A stretch of 64,000 bases of DNA from Nonomuraea gerenzanensis (GCF_020215645.1 NZ_CP084058.1:10044001-10108000), one strand, 5' to 3'; positions 24,985 to 32,507 are shown, counted from the first letter of the stretch. The notes: generated by a model not told the origin, from the letters alone. Made by a program: numbers and translations.

Positions 24985-25611
24985 ATGAGCCTTCGCGAGC
25001 AATTGTGCGAGTACGGCCGGCGTGCCGTGGACCTCGGCCTGGTCATCGGCACCTCCGGCAACCTCAGCGTGCGCGAGGGCGACCTGGTGACGGTCACGCC
25101 GTCGGGCGTCGCGCTGGACCGGCTGACGCCCGAGCTGTGCCCCGTGGTGGACCTGACGACCGGCCGCCGGGTGGCGGGCGAGCTGCGGCCGTCCAGTGAG
25201 ACACCCATGCACCTGGCCATCTACCAGGCCACCGACGCGCAGGCGATCGTGCACACGCACTCCGTGTTCGGGACGGTGGTGGCCACGACGATGACCGAGC
25301 TGCCGCCCGTGCACTACAACGCGCTGCTGCTCGGCGGGGTGGTGAAGGTGGCCGAGTACGCCACGTACGGCACCCCCGAGCTGGCCGCGAACGTGCGCGC
25401 GGCGCTGGAGGGCAAGCGTGCCGCGCTGATGGCCAACCACGGCGGGGTGACCATCGGGGCGACGCTGGAGGAGGCGTTCGAGGGCACCCGCCTGCTGGAG
25501 TGGCTCTGCGAGGTGTACGTGCGGGGGCTGGGCGTCGGCAAGCCGACGATCCTGACGGACGAGCAGCTCGCGGCCGTGGTCGAGCGGACGCTCAACCCCC
25601 CGCCGTTGTGA
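24985..25611 (+). CDS. Class II aldolase/adducin family protein (fuculose-phosphate aldolase-like)
   Basis: The 208-residue protein has the zinc-aldolase layout: GTSGNLSVREGD near residue 19, SSETPMHLAIYQ with the catalytic glutamate near 73, metal ligands H90-T-H92, and a third ligand H152 in ANHGG. Such enzymes split sugar 1-phosphates into DHAP and an aldehyde, or act on related ketoses. It follows the TetR gene by 34 bp on the same strand, and a sugar kinase lies across the operator. Confidence 0.85.
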   Translation: MSLREQLCEYGRRAVDLGLVIGTSGNLSVREGDLVTVTPSGVALDRLTPELCPVVDLTTGRRVAGELRPSSETPMHLAIYQATDAQAIVHTHSVFGTVVATTMTELPPVHYNALLLGGVVKVAEYATYGTPELAANVRAALEGKRAALMANHGGVTIGATLEEAFEGTRLLEWLCEVYVRGLGVGKPTILTDEQLAAVVERTLNPPPL

Positions 25612-25647
25612 CGGCTCGCAGGGGCGAGCGCCCGCCCGATCCCGCCG

Positions 25648-27216
25648 CTAGGCCAGCGCGGCCTGCTCGGCCAGCCCGAGCGGGAGCCCGCCCGAGCCGG
25701 CGATCCGGTCGTGGAAGTCCTTGAGCGAGCCCTGGAACGACTCCCTGATGCGGTCGATCTCGATCGCGCCCGTGAGGTAGGAGGGCGCCTGCGTGGGCCA
25801 GGCGCAGTAGCGGTTCACCTCGCCCTGCGCGGTGCCGGGCGACAGCGACGCCTTGGTGGCCATGTGCGTCTCGGCCTCCTCGATCGTCATGTCCTCGCAG
25901 TGCAGGGCGGTGTCCACGACGATGCGGGCGGCGCGGAAGATGCGGCAGTCCAGGTGGGCCAGCTCGGTGGCCGGGGTGTCGAAGTAGCCCTGCTCGTGCA
26001 GCAGCTTCTCGACGTACAGGGCCCAGCCCTCGGTGAAGTACGGCGTCCTGAAGACCTTCCTGACCGTCCTGGGGTTGCCCGCCATGTACGACAGGTGCCA
26101 GTGGTGCCCGGGGTAGGCCTCGTGCACGGCGATCGAGGGCATCTGGGCCCGCGAGTTCGTGCGCAGGCGCTGGCGTACCTGCTCGGGGGTGAAGTCGTCC
26201 GGCGTGTAGGGCACGAAGAAGACGCCCGTCCGCGAGGCGCTGAGCGGCGGCGGCGCCAGGTAGTGCGCCACGGACAGGACCGGGCGGGTGTACTCGGCGG
26301 ACGGCAGCACCTGGCACTCCTCGCCGTCGGCGAACGTCACCAGGTCCCGCTGCCGGACGAACTCGCGGGCCCGCAGGGTCTCGGCCTCGTACTCGGCCCG
26401 CATGTCGGCCAGGGTCGGTGGGTGGTCGTCCATGAGCTGCTCCATGGCGGCCCGCCAGTCGTGGGTGCCGTTGACCTGGAGCGCCACCTCACGCATGCGG
26501 GCGTCCAGCTCCGCCCAGGCGGCCTTGCCCTTCTCGTGCAGCTCGGCGGCGCCGTAGCCGAGCAGCTCGCGCTCGCGCAGCAGCGTGGAGTAGAGCCGCT
26601 CCCCCATCCGCCAGGTGCCGCCGCACTCGAAGCCGTCGAGGAAGGTGACCAGCTCGTCGAACGCCCGGGCGGCCGGCTCGGCGGCCTCGGCGAGGCGGGC
26701 GCGCAGGGCCTCGTCCTCGACCATGGCCGGGATCGTGCGGGTCAGGAAGTTGCGGCCGGTCCGCGCCTGGCCGAGCCCGCGCTCCACCAGCAGCGGGGCG
26801 GCCAGGTCCGGGTCCAGGTTGGCGCGGCAGGCGGCCAGCACGCCGGGCACCTCGGCCAGGCGGAGCAGCGCCGAGGCGACCAGCTCGGGCTCGGGCTTGA
26901 GCCGGCGCTGGAACGGCGTGTACAGGGAGGTGAAGATCGCGCCGAGGTAGACGCTCGGGTCGCGCCGCCACTCCGGCCAGGAGGCGAGCGCGATGGAGCC
27001 TCGGAGCTGCGACAGGACGAGATCTCTGTCGATCGCGTCGTCCAAGGTGGGCGCCTCGGCGGCCGACAGGCGGTCGAGCCAGAGCACCTGCTCGCGCTCG
27101 CGGGCCTGCCACGCGGAGGCGGTGAAGTCGCCGAGGGTGTGATCGTAGCCGTCGGCCCCGAGGGAGGCTGCGACAACCGGACGGTCGGAAAAGTACCACT
27201 TGAGAAACTCGTCCAC
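25648..27216 (-). CDS. DUF885 family metallopeptidase-like protein
   Basis: The 522-residue protein is a DUF885 member, a gluzincin-like family with the zinc motif H365-E-AYPG-H370-H. It ends with the conserved arginine-rich helices and the YCAWPTQAPSYLTGAIEI segment. It is probably cytoplasmic, lacking a signal peptide. Actinobacterial members are uncharacterised, though the fold implies peptide hydrolysis. Start GTG 27216 is chosen because the family begins MDEFL-like there; codons upstream, to 27405, overlap the divergent gene and show no similarity. Confidence 0.8.
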   Translation of the reverse strand: MDEFLKWYFSDRPVVAASLGADGYDHTLGDFTASAWQAREREQVLWLDRLSAAEAPTLDDAIDRDLVLSQLRGSIALASWPEWRRDPSVYLGAIFTSLYTPFQRRLKPEPELVASALLRLAEVPGVLAACRANLDPDLAAPLLVERGLGQARTGRNFLTRTIPAMVEDEALRARLAEAAEPAARAFDELVTFLDGFECGGTWRMGERLYSTLLRERELLGYGAAELHEKGKAAWAELDARMREVALQVNGTHDWRAAMEQLMDDHPPTLADMRAEYEAETLRAREFVRQRDLVTFADGEECQVLPSAEYTRPVLSVAHYLAPPPLSASRTGVFFVPYTPDDFTPEQVRQRLRTNSRAQMPSIAVHEAYPGHHWHLSYMAGNPRTVRKVFRTPYFTEGWALYVEKLLHEQGYFDTPATELAHLDCRIFRAARIVVDTALHCEDMTIEEAETHMATKASLSPGTAQGEVNRYCAWPTQAPSYLTGAIEIDRIRESFQGSLKDFHDRIAGSGGLPLGLAEQAALA

Positions 27217-27238
27217 CGGTGCACCATATCCTGAGCAA

Positions 27239-28447
27239 ATGCCCCTGCAGATCACTGGCGCGCTAGGCGACCCTGACCTGATCCGCCTCCCCTGGGAGAC
27301 CCCTCTCGAAGACTGGCCGCAACACCATCTGGTCGATCTGCCGCGCGGCATCTCGCGGCACGTGGTGCGCTTCGCCCGGCTGTCGGGCAAGGTGTACGCG
27401 ATCAAGGAGATCAGCGAGCGCTACGCCAAGCGGGAGTACCAGCTTCTGTGGGACCTGGCCAGGCTGGACGCCCCCGCCGTGGAGCCGGTCGCGTACGTCA
27501 CCGGGCGCGAGGAGGGCCTGGACGCGGCGCTGATCACCCGCCACCTGCAGTTCTCGCTGCCCTACCGCGCGGTCATGTCGGGCACCCTGCGCCCCGACAC
27601 GCTCACCCGCCTGCTGGACGCGCTCGCCGTGCTGCTGGTGCGGCTGCACCTGAACGGCTTCTACTGGGGCGACTGCTCCCTGTCGAACACGCTGTTCCGG
27701 CGCGACGCGGGGGCGTTCGCGGCCTACCTGGTGGACGCCGAGACCGGCGAGATGCACCCGATGATCAGCGAGGGGCAGCGGCTGACCGACATCGACAACG
27801 CGCACACCAACATCTTCGGCGAGATGCTCGACCTGGAGGCCGGCGGGCTGCTGCACCCGTCGATCGACCCCATGGAGACCGCCGAGGACGTCGTGGCCCG
27901 CTACCACCGCCTGTGGAACGAGATCAACGAGAGCGAGATCATCGAGGAGGTCGACTGGCACCGCGTCGAGCAGCGCATCAGGCGGCTGAACCTGCTGGGC
28001 TTCGACGTGGCCGAGATGATGGTGCGGCGCAAGGTCGGCACCGGCCGCCTGATCGTCCGCCCCAAGGTCGTGGACGCCGGCCACCACCAGCGCCGTCTGC
28101 TCCGCCTGACCGGGCTCGACGTCGAGGAGAACCAGGCGCGGCGGCTGCTCAACGACCTCGACGGTTTCCGGGTGGCCAAGGGGCTGCGGCACGAGGACGA
28201 GGCGATCGTGGCGCACCGGTGGCTGGCCGAGGTGTTCCAGCCCACGGTGGAGGCCATCCCCGCCGAGCTGCGCGGGAAGCTGGAGCCCGCGCAGCTCTTC
28301 CACGAGATCCTCGACCACCGCTGGTTCCTGTCGGAGCAGGACGGCTCCGACGTCGGGCTGGCCGCGGCGGTGAAGTCGTACGTGGACAACGTGCTCGTGC
28401 ACAAGCCCGACGAGCGGGCGCTGCTCCCGGACGAGCCCGATCAATAG
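27239..28447 (+). CDS. DUF4032 protein with lipopolysaccharide-kinase-like fold
   Basis: The 402-residue protein has a protein-kinase-like N-terminal domain: putative ATP-binding K56 in YAIKEI, catalytic-loop-like WGD145-CSLSN150, and metal-binding-like D166 in LVDAETG. The C-terminal 200 residues form the DUF4032 domain (VGTGRLIVRPKVVDAGHHQ and onward). This architecture is widespread and conserved in actinobacteria but its substrate is unknown. ATG 27239 has no Shine-Dalgarno; CATATCCT just upstream could be a -10 element of a leaderless message. The divergent DUF885 start is only 22 bp away. Confidence 0.8.
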   Translation: MPLQITGALGDPDLIRLPWETPLEDWPQHHLVDLPRGISRHVVRFARLSGKVYAIKEISERYAKREYQLLWDLARLDAPAVEPVAYVTGREEGLDAALITRHLQFSLPYRAVMSGTLRPDTLTRLLDALAVLLVRLHLNGFYWGDCSLSNTLFRRDAGAFAAYLVDAETGEMHPMISEGQRLTDIDNAHTNIFGEMLDLEAGGLLHPSIDPMETAEDVVARYHRLWNEINESEIIEEVDWHRVEQRIRRLNLLGFDVAEMMVRRKVGTGRLIVRPKVVDAGHHQRRLLRLTGLDVEENQARRLLNDLDGFRVAKGLRHEDEAIVAHRWLAEVFQPTVEAIPAELRGKLEPAQLFHEILDHRWFLSEQDGSDVGLAAAVKSYVDNVLVHKPDERALLPDEPDQ

Positions 28448-29043
28448 GCCACGCTGATGCGCTGACGCGGATGGGCCTGGTCGTCCACCTCGTCGGCGAT
28501 CGCGACGGCGAAGTCCTCGGCGGTGATGAAGCTGCGGCCCTCGGAGTCGGTCAGCAGCAGGTCGCCGCCGAGCCGGTAGATCCCGGTGCGCTCCCCCGGG
28601 GCGATCTGCGCCGCCGGGGAGACGAACGTCCAGTCGAGGTCCTCGACCTCCCGGTACAGGCGCAGCAGCGCGCGGCCGGCCAGCGCCTCCTTCTTGTAGA
28701 CGTCGGGAAAGTCGGGCGTGTCGACCAGGTCCTGCCCGGGGGCCACCTGGAGGCTGCCGGCGCCGCCCACGACGATCACCCGCCGCACCCCTGACGTCCG
28801 CGCGCCGTCGATGAGCGCCCGGTTGGCCGCCAGGAAGGGCGGCTCGGGCTCGCTGCCGTCGCGCGGCGGGGCGATCGCGGAGACGATCACGTCGTGCCCC
28901 TCGGCCAGCTTCGCGGTGTCGTGGACGTCGCCCTTGACGGGGCCGGTGCGGCTGAGACCGGTCACCTCGTGGCCGCGTTCGCGCAGCTCGGCGGCGATGC
29001 GCTGCCCGACCATGCCGGTCGCGCCGAAAAGAAGGATCTTCAT
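28441..29043 (-). CDS. NAD(P)H-binding NmrA/YwnB-like oxidoreductase
   Basis: The 200-residue protein has an N-terminal Rossmann motif (LLFGATGMVGQRIAAEL) and the pattern of atypical short-chain dehydrogenases of the NAD(P)H-binding family (VIVVGGAGSLQVAPG, TFVSPAAQIAPGERTG, ITAEDFAVAIADEV). These proteins are often paired with HxlR regulators that answer reactive electrophiles or quinones. Start ATG 29043 is chosen over 29061. It diverges from the HxlR gene across 54 bp containing an inverted repeat, and overlaps the convergent DUF4032 gene by 7 bp. Confidence 0.82.
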   Translation of the reverse strand: MKILLFGATGMVGQRIAAELRERGHEVTGLSRTGPVKGDVHDTAKLAEGHDVIVSAIAPPRDGSEPEPPFLAANRALIDGARTSGVRRVIVVGGAGSLQVAPGQDLVDTPDFPDVYKKEALAGRALLRLYREVEDLDWTFVSPAAQIAPGERTGIYRLGGDLLLTDSEGRSFITAEDFAVAIADEVDDQAHPRQRISVAY

Positions 29044-29052
29044 GTCCGCCAG

Positions 29053-29069
29053 AGTATCCATCGGATACT
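29053..29069. promoter_or_regulatory. Inverted repeat between NmrA-like and HxlR genes
   Basis: AGTATCC and GGATACT are separated by three bases. The element sits in the 54-bp divergent region, and a further GGATACC overlaps the HxlR start. This fits the autoregulatory sites of HxlR/YodB-type repressors. Confidence 0.55.
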
Positions 29070-29097
29070 GGTTACTTCATCGTGCTATAAGTACCTT

Positions 29098-29448
29098 ATG
29101 GATACCGGCGATGTCTTCGACCCCAATTGTCCGACCAGGGTGGTTCTGGACCGGATCGGCGATAAGTGGTCGGCGCTGGTGCTGCTCTGCCTGGACGGCG
29201 GGCCCATGCGCTTCACCCAGCTCAGGACGCGGATCGGCGGCGTCACGCCCAAGGTGCTCACCCAGACCTTGCGGGCCATGGAGCAGGACGGGCTGGTGAC
29301 GCGGGAGGTGTTCGCGGAGGTGCCGCCGCGCGTGGAGTACGCGCTGACGGAGCTGGGGCGCTCACTGCACGGGCCGATCTCCGTGGTGGCCGACTGGGCC
29401 GAGCGCAACGTCGCGGAGATCATGCGCTGCCGCGAGAAATTCTCATAA
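29098..29448 (+). CDS. HxlR-family transcriptional regulator
   Basis: The 116-residue protein is a winged-helix HxlR regulator: NCPTRVVLDRIGDKWSALVL with the family cysteine near the start (C11), RFTQLRTRIGGVTPKVLTQTL as the recognition region and RVEYALTELG as the wing. In this family the N-terminal cysteine often senses thiol-reactive compounds. It probably represses itself and the divergent NmrA-like oxidoreductase. Confidence 0.88.
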   Translation: MDTGDVFDPNCPTRVVLDRIGDKWSALVLLCLDGGPMRFTQLRTRIGGVTPKVLTQTLRAMEQDGLVTREVFAEVPPRVEYALTELGRSLHGPISVVADWAERNVAEIMRCREKFS

Positions 29449-29472
29449 ATCGTACGTTTTTCCGTAGTAGTT

Positions 29473-29504
29473 GGGTTTTTGTACTTCGCAGCCGTATAAA
29501 ACCC
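29473..29504. promoter_or_regulatory. Imperfect hairpin in the leader of the Roadblock operon
   Basis: GGGTTTTTGTAC and GTATAAAACCC can pair around a nine-base loop with one mismatch and a bulge. It lies in the AT-richer 137-bp region between the HxlR gene and the first Roadblock gene. It may be a weak terminator for HxlR or a protein site for the operon. Confidence 0.35.
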
Positions 29505-29585
29505 CCACGCCCGACAGCCGCCGCCACCTGCGCGTGCTTCCTTCGCCCTACGCTGACGGGGTTCCACCATGGTGAGGGAGGTCAC

Positions 29586-29960
29586 GTGCTGGGAATCGAC
29601 GGCTGCCTGGCGGAAGTCATGTCCATACCGGGCGCGCTGGACGCCATGCTGGTGGACCACACGAGCGGCATGGCGGTGGCCTTCAGCACGGCTGTCGGGG
29701 TGGACGCCGACCGGTCGGCCGCCGCGCTGACCGAGGCCCTGCGCGCCACCACCGACGGCCTGGCCCGCACCTGCCCGGGTGACGTGCTGCGCATCGACGA
29801 CATGCTCGTCACCACCGACAAGGGTCACCATCTGCTGCGGCTGATGGAGACCGTCTTCGAGGGACCGCTGGTCATCTATGTACGCCTTGACCTGGAACGA
29901 TCCAACCTCGCCCTGGCCAGGCACCGCCTGCGCACCATCTCCAGCCGGCTCGCGACGTGA
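29586..29960 (+). CDS. Roadblock/LC7-domain protein 1
   Basis: The 124-residue protein is a single Roadblock/LC7 domain: a helix (CLAEVMSIPGALDAMLVDHT), then the strand SGMAVAFSTA, a long helix (AAALTEALRATTDGLA), and the C-terminal IYVRLDLERSNLALARHRL with the R-S-N-L-A-L-A-R ending shared with the last protein of the operon. Such dimers usually bind Ras-like GTPases (MglA, CvnD). GTG 29586 is preferred because GGGAGG precedes it. It opens a four-gene operon. Confidence 0.72.
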   Translation: MLGIDGCLAEVMSIPGALDAMLVDHTSGMAVAFSTAVGVDADRSAAALTEALRATTDGLARTCPGDVLRIDDMLVTTDKGHHLLRLMETVFEGPLVIYVRLDLERSNLALARHRLRTISSRLAT

Positions 29961-29963
29961 CCC

Positions 29964-30749
29964 ATGACCAAGCTCGACACACTCCTGGCCGGGCTCGCCC
30001 GCGAGCATTCCACCGGCGCGCTCCAGGTCGGCAGGAGCGGCACGATCTTCCTCTCCGACGGGCGCGTGACGTACATGGAGTGCGCCCAGACCTCCAGCGT
30101 GGAGCGGCTGCTCGCGGCCAGAGGCTTGATGAGCGAGGCGGCGCTGCGGCGGCTGCAGACCGACGGCGGCTGCGAGCGGCTGCTCGCCGAGGCACCGCTC
30201 ACCCAGGGCGAGCTGCAGTACGCGGTGCTCGGCGGCGTCCTGGACGCGGCCTTCTTCCTGCTGCCGGTCAGCGGGGCGCGGCCCAAGTTCCGGCCAGGGG
30301 AGCAGCACTGGCTGGGCGGGCAGTGGTTCTTCGACGTGCCGGGCCTGGTGCGGGAGTGCGCGCGGCGCAGGGCGCAGCTCGCCCAGATCTGGCCCTCCGC
30401 CGAGGTGGACAGCCTGCCGGTGCGACCGCTGCCGCGGCTGCCCGGCCACGCGGTGACGCTGAGCCGCATCCAGTGGGAGGTCCTCGTCAGGGCCGACGAG
30501 AAGGCGACCCCGCTGGAGCTGGCCAAGCAGCTGGGCCGGTCGGCGTACCCGGTGCTGGTCGCGGTGCGGCGGCTGGCCGCCTCGGGGCTGCTCGCGGCCC
30601 CCGACCTGCCCCAGCGGCGGACGCCGCGCGAGCGTCCGCCGCACGACCCGGCGGCGCGGGCCCAGCCGCTGGGCCCGCCCGTGACGGGCGATCCGACCGA
30701 TCTGGCGCTGCTGATGCGGCTGAAGAAGGCGCTCGAGGAGCTGTCGTGA
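29964..30749 (+). CDS. PATAN/DUF4388-like protein with C-terminal winged-helix-like region
   Basis: The 261-residue protein begins with a segment typical of DUF4388/PATAN domains: STGALQVGRSGTIFLSDGRV, then helices ending near residue 110. These domains occur in bacterial signalling proteins alongside receivers and Roadblock proteins. Residues about 155-215 (TLSRIQWEVLVRADEKATPLELAKQLG and following, abbreviated) resemble a winged helix. The C-terminal 40 residues are proline- and arginine-rich, then helical. It starts 3 bp after the first Roadblock gene. Confidence 0.62.
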   Translation: MTKLDTLLAGLAREHSTGALQVGRSGTIFLSDGRVTYMECAQTSSVERLLAARGLMSEAALRRLQTDGGCERLLAEAPLTQGELQYAVLGGVLDAAFFLLPVSGARPKFRPGEQHWLGGQWFFDVPGLVRECARRRAQLAQIWPSAEVDSLPVRPLPRLPGHAVTLSRIQWEVLVRADEKATPLELAKQLGRSAYPVLVAVRRLAASGLLAAPDLPQRRTPRERPPHDPAARAQPLGPPVTGDPTDLALLMRLKKALEELS

Positions 30750-30778
30750 GGTTCCCCTCACTCAGGAGGAGGCCACCC

Positions 30779-31153
30779 GTGGAGCTGGGACAAGAGGTTC
30801 TGGAGGAGATGGCGCTCCTGCGCGAGCGCACCCCGGACGTCCAGGGGAGCGTCGCGTGCACCGTCGACGGCCTGCAACTGGCCTGCGACCTGCCCGGGAA
30901 GGCCGGCGAGCAGGCGGCGGCGCTGTCGGCGGCGCTGCTCGCGATGAGCCGGCGCATGCTCGTCATCTCCGGCCAGGGGGCACTGGAGGAGACGCTCATC
31001 TCCGGCACGGCCGGGTTCACGGCGTTCTACGCCGCCGGCCCCACCATCGTCCTCACAGTCCTGGCCGGGCCCGGCGCGAACGTCGGGCTGCTGCGGCTGG
31101 AGGGCAGGAAGACGGCTGCCAGCGTGGCCGCCGTCGCAGCTCGTCAACGATGA
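30779..31153 (+). CDS. Roadblock/LC7-domain protein 2
   Basis: The 124-residue protein has a Roadblock-like pattern: LEEMALLRERTPDVQGSVAC, the strand VDGLQLACDLPG, a helix (AAALSAALLAMSRRML) and IVLTVLAGPGANVGLLRLEG at the end. GTG 30779 follows a perfect AGGAGGAGG by six bases. An in-frame GTG at 30746, overlapping the previous stop as GTGA, would add an arginine-rich leader (RFPSLRRRPP) and is the alternative. Compared with its neighbours the central helix is longer and the ending lacks the L-A-L-A-R motif. Confidence 0.68.
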   Translation: MELGQEVLEEMALLRERTPDVQGSVACTVDGLQLACDLPGKAGEQAAALSAALLAMSRRMLVISGQGALEETLISGTAGFTAFYAAGPTIVLTVLAGPGANVGLLRLEGRKTAASVAAVAARQR

Positions 31154-31164
31154 GAGGAGAGAAC

Positions 31165-31536
31165 ATGGCCGGCATGGACGTGTCGCTCAAGGAGATGATG
31201 ACCATCGACGGCTCCATCGGGGCCGCCATCGTCGACCACGGCAGCGGCATGGCGCTCGGCGCGCTCGGCGGCTCCAAGGACCTGGACCTCCAGGTCGCCG
31301 CGGCCGGCAACACGGAGGTGGTCAAGGCCAAGCTGCGCACGATGGACTCGCTGGGGCTCAAGGACGCCATCGAGGACATCCTCATCACGCTCAGCGGCCA
31401 GTACCACATCATCCGGCCGATCACCGGGCGCAGCGGCAAGGGGCTGTTCCTGTACCTGGCGCTCGACCGCAACCGCGGCAACCTGGCCCTGGCCCGCCAT
31501 CAGCTCCGAGGCATCGAGGAGAAGCTGGAGGTCTGA
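31165..31536 (+). CDS. Roadblock/LC7-domain protein 3
   Basis: The 123-residue protein is the closest to the first one: LKEMMTIDGSIGAAIVDHGS, SGMALGALGG, a helix with TEVVKAKLRTMDSL, the middle strand DILITLSGQYHIIRPI and the ending ALDRNRGNLALARHQLRGI. The shared S-G-M-A and N-L-A-L-A-R motifs show that proteins 1 and 3 are paralogues. GAGGAGAG lies 5-6 bases before ATG 31165. A strong hairpin follows at 31545-31578, ending the operon. Confidence 0.75.
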   Translation: MAGMDVSLKEMMTIDGSIGAAIVDHGSGMALGALGGSKDLDLQVAAAGNTEVVKAKLRTMDSLGLKDAIEDILITLSGQYHIIRPITGRSGKGLFLYLALDRNRGNLALARHQLRGIEEKLEV

Positions 31537-31544
31537 CGCCCGTT

Positions 31545-31578
31545 CCGGTGGCCCGCCCTTGGGGGGCCGGGCCACCGG
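31545..31578. terminator. Strong hairpin terminator after the Roadblock operon
   Basis: Eleven-base perfect arms (31545-31555 and 31568-31578) enclose a 12-base loop. It lies between the last Roadblock gene and the convergent alpha/beta hydrolase gene and can serve both. Confidence 0.75.
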
Positions 31579-31598
31579 CGGCGTCGGCCTCGTCGCCG

Positions 31599-32444
31599 TC
31601 AGGCCGAGGTCAGCTTGGTGATCTCGGCGACGAAGCTCGGCCACAGCTCGCGCGGCAGGTCGTGCCCCATCCCCGGATACGTCACCAGCCGCGCCCCCGG
31701 GATCGCCGCGGCCGTGGCCCGGCCGCCCACCACCGGGACGAGCGGATCCGCCTCCCCGTGCAGCACCAGCGTGGGCACCGCGACCTGGGCGAGCAGCTCC
31801 GTACGGTCGCCCGACGCCATGATCGCGGCGAGCTGCCTGGCCGTGCCCGCCGGGTCGAAGCAGCGGTCGTAGGCCAGCCCGGCCATCGCCCTGATCCGTT
31901 CCTGGTCCAGCTCGTAGCCCGGCGACCCGATCGTGGACCAGGTCCGTACCGCCTGCTCCAGCACCGCCTCGCGGCCCTGGGCCGGCCTGCCCATCAGGAT
32001 CGCCGCGGCGGCCTCCGTGGGCGGGGCCACCGACGGGCCGGGCGTGGACATGATCGAGGTCAGGGTCAGCACCCGCTCGGGGTGCCGGATGGCCAGCGTC
32101 TGGGCGATCATCCCGCCCATGGAGGCGCCCACGATGTGCGCCGCCGTCCAGCCGAGCACGTCCATGAGGGCCGCGGTGTCGTCGGCCAGGTCGTCCAGCA
32201 GGTACGGCGGTGCCGCGCCCGTCGCGGGCACGCCGTGGTCGTGGAAGTGGGTGGACAGGCCCGCGTCGCGGTTGTCGAACCGTACGACGTGGTGTCCCTG
32301 CTCGGCGAGGAGCTCGCAGAGCCCCTCGTCCCACTGGATGAGCTGGGCGCCGAGTCCCATGATGAGGAGCAGGGGACGGCCCGTGGGTGAGCCGAAGCTC
32401 TCGTAGGCGATTTCGATGCCGTTCGCGGCTGCGCGGGTGGTCAC
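31599..32444 (-). CDS. Alpha/beta hydrolase (RdmC-like esterase family)
   Basis: The 281-residue hydrolase has an oxyanion segment (LLLIMGLGAQLIQWDEG), the nucleophile elbow G-A-S108-M-G-G, catalytic aspartate in LHGEADPLVP, and the last-strand histidine in YPGMGHDLP. Relatives include RdmC/DnrP methylesterases and many generic esterases; substrate unknown. GTG 32444 immediately follows a 27-bp palindrome, has no ribosome site of its own and overlaps the stop of a six-codon leader frame. Confidence 0.85.
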   Translation of the reverse strand: MTTRAAANGIEIAYESFGSPTGRPLLLIMGLGAQLIQWDEGLCELLAEQGHHVVRFDNRDAGLSTHFHDHGVPATGAAPPYLLDDLADDTAALMDVLGWTAAHIVGASMGGMIAQTLAIRHPERVLTLTSIMSTPGPSVAPPTEAAAAILMGRPAQGREAVLEQAVRTWSTIGSPGYELDQERIRAMAGLAYDRCFDPAGTARQLAAIMASGDRTELLAQVAVPTLVLHGEADPLVPVVGGRATAAAIPGARLVTYPGMGHDLPRELWPSFVAEITKLTSA

Positions 32445-32461
32445 GCCGACCAGAATGACAT
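32441..32461 (-). CDS. Possible six-codon leader peptide coupled to the hydrolase gene
   Basis: Within the palindrome, ATG 32461 opens a frame encoding M-S-F-W-S-A and ends at TGA 32441-32443, overlapping the hydrolase GTG as GTGA. GAGGAG lies nine bases upstream (32471-32476). This arrangement would allow translation restart on the hydrolase gene. A frame this short can arise by chance. Confidence 0.3.
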   Translation of the reverse strand: MSFWSA

Positions 32462-32471
32462 TCTGGTCGGC
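32445..32471. promoter_or_regulatory. 27-bp perfect palindrome abutting the hydrolase start codon
   Basis: GCCGACCAGAATG and CATTCTGGTCGGC flank one central base with no mismatch. The element ends at the base directly before the GTG start. Length and symmetry match TetR-family operators. No regulator gene is adjacent. The same sequence could fold into a hairpin in the mRNA, hiding the leader ATG. Confidence 0.7.
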
Positions 32472-32484
32472 TCCTCGTAAAGCG

Positions 32485-32505
32485 CCGGCGCTTGAGAAGC
32501 GCCGG
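32485..32505 (-). terminator. Hairpin terminator of the DPBB gene
   Basis: CCGGCGCTT and AAGCGCCGG pair perfectly around a three-base loop, starting 2 bp after the stop of the gene at 32508-33230. It is immediately upstream of the hydrolase leader, so hydrolase transcription must begin within or after it, or read through. Confidence 0.65.
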
Positions 32506-32507
32506 GG

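Noticed and set aside
29586..31536. Canonical conservon (cvn) locus
   Set aside because: Histidine kinase, DUF742 and GTPase genes are all absent; only Roadblock-type proteins are shared with conservons.
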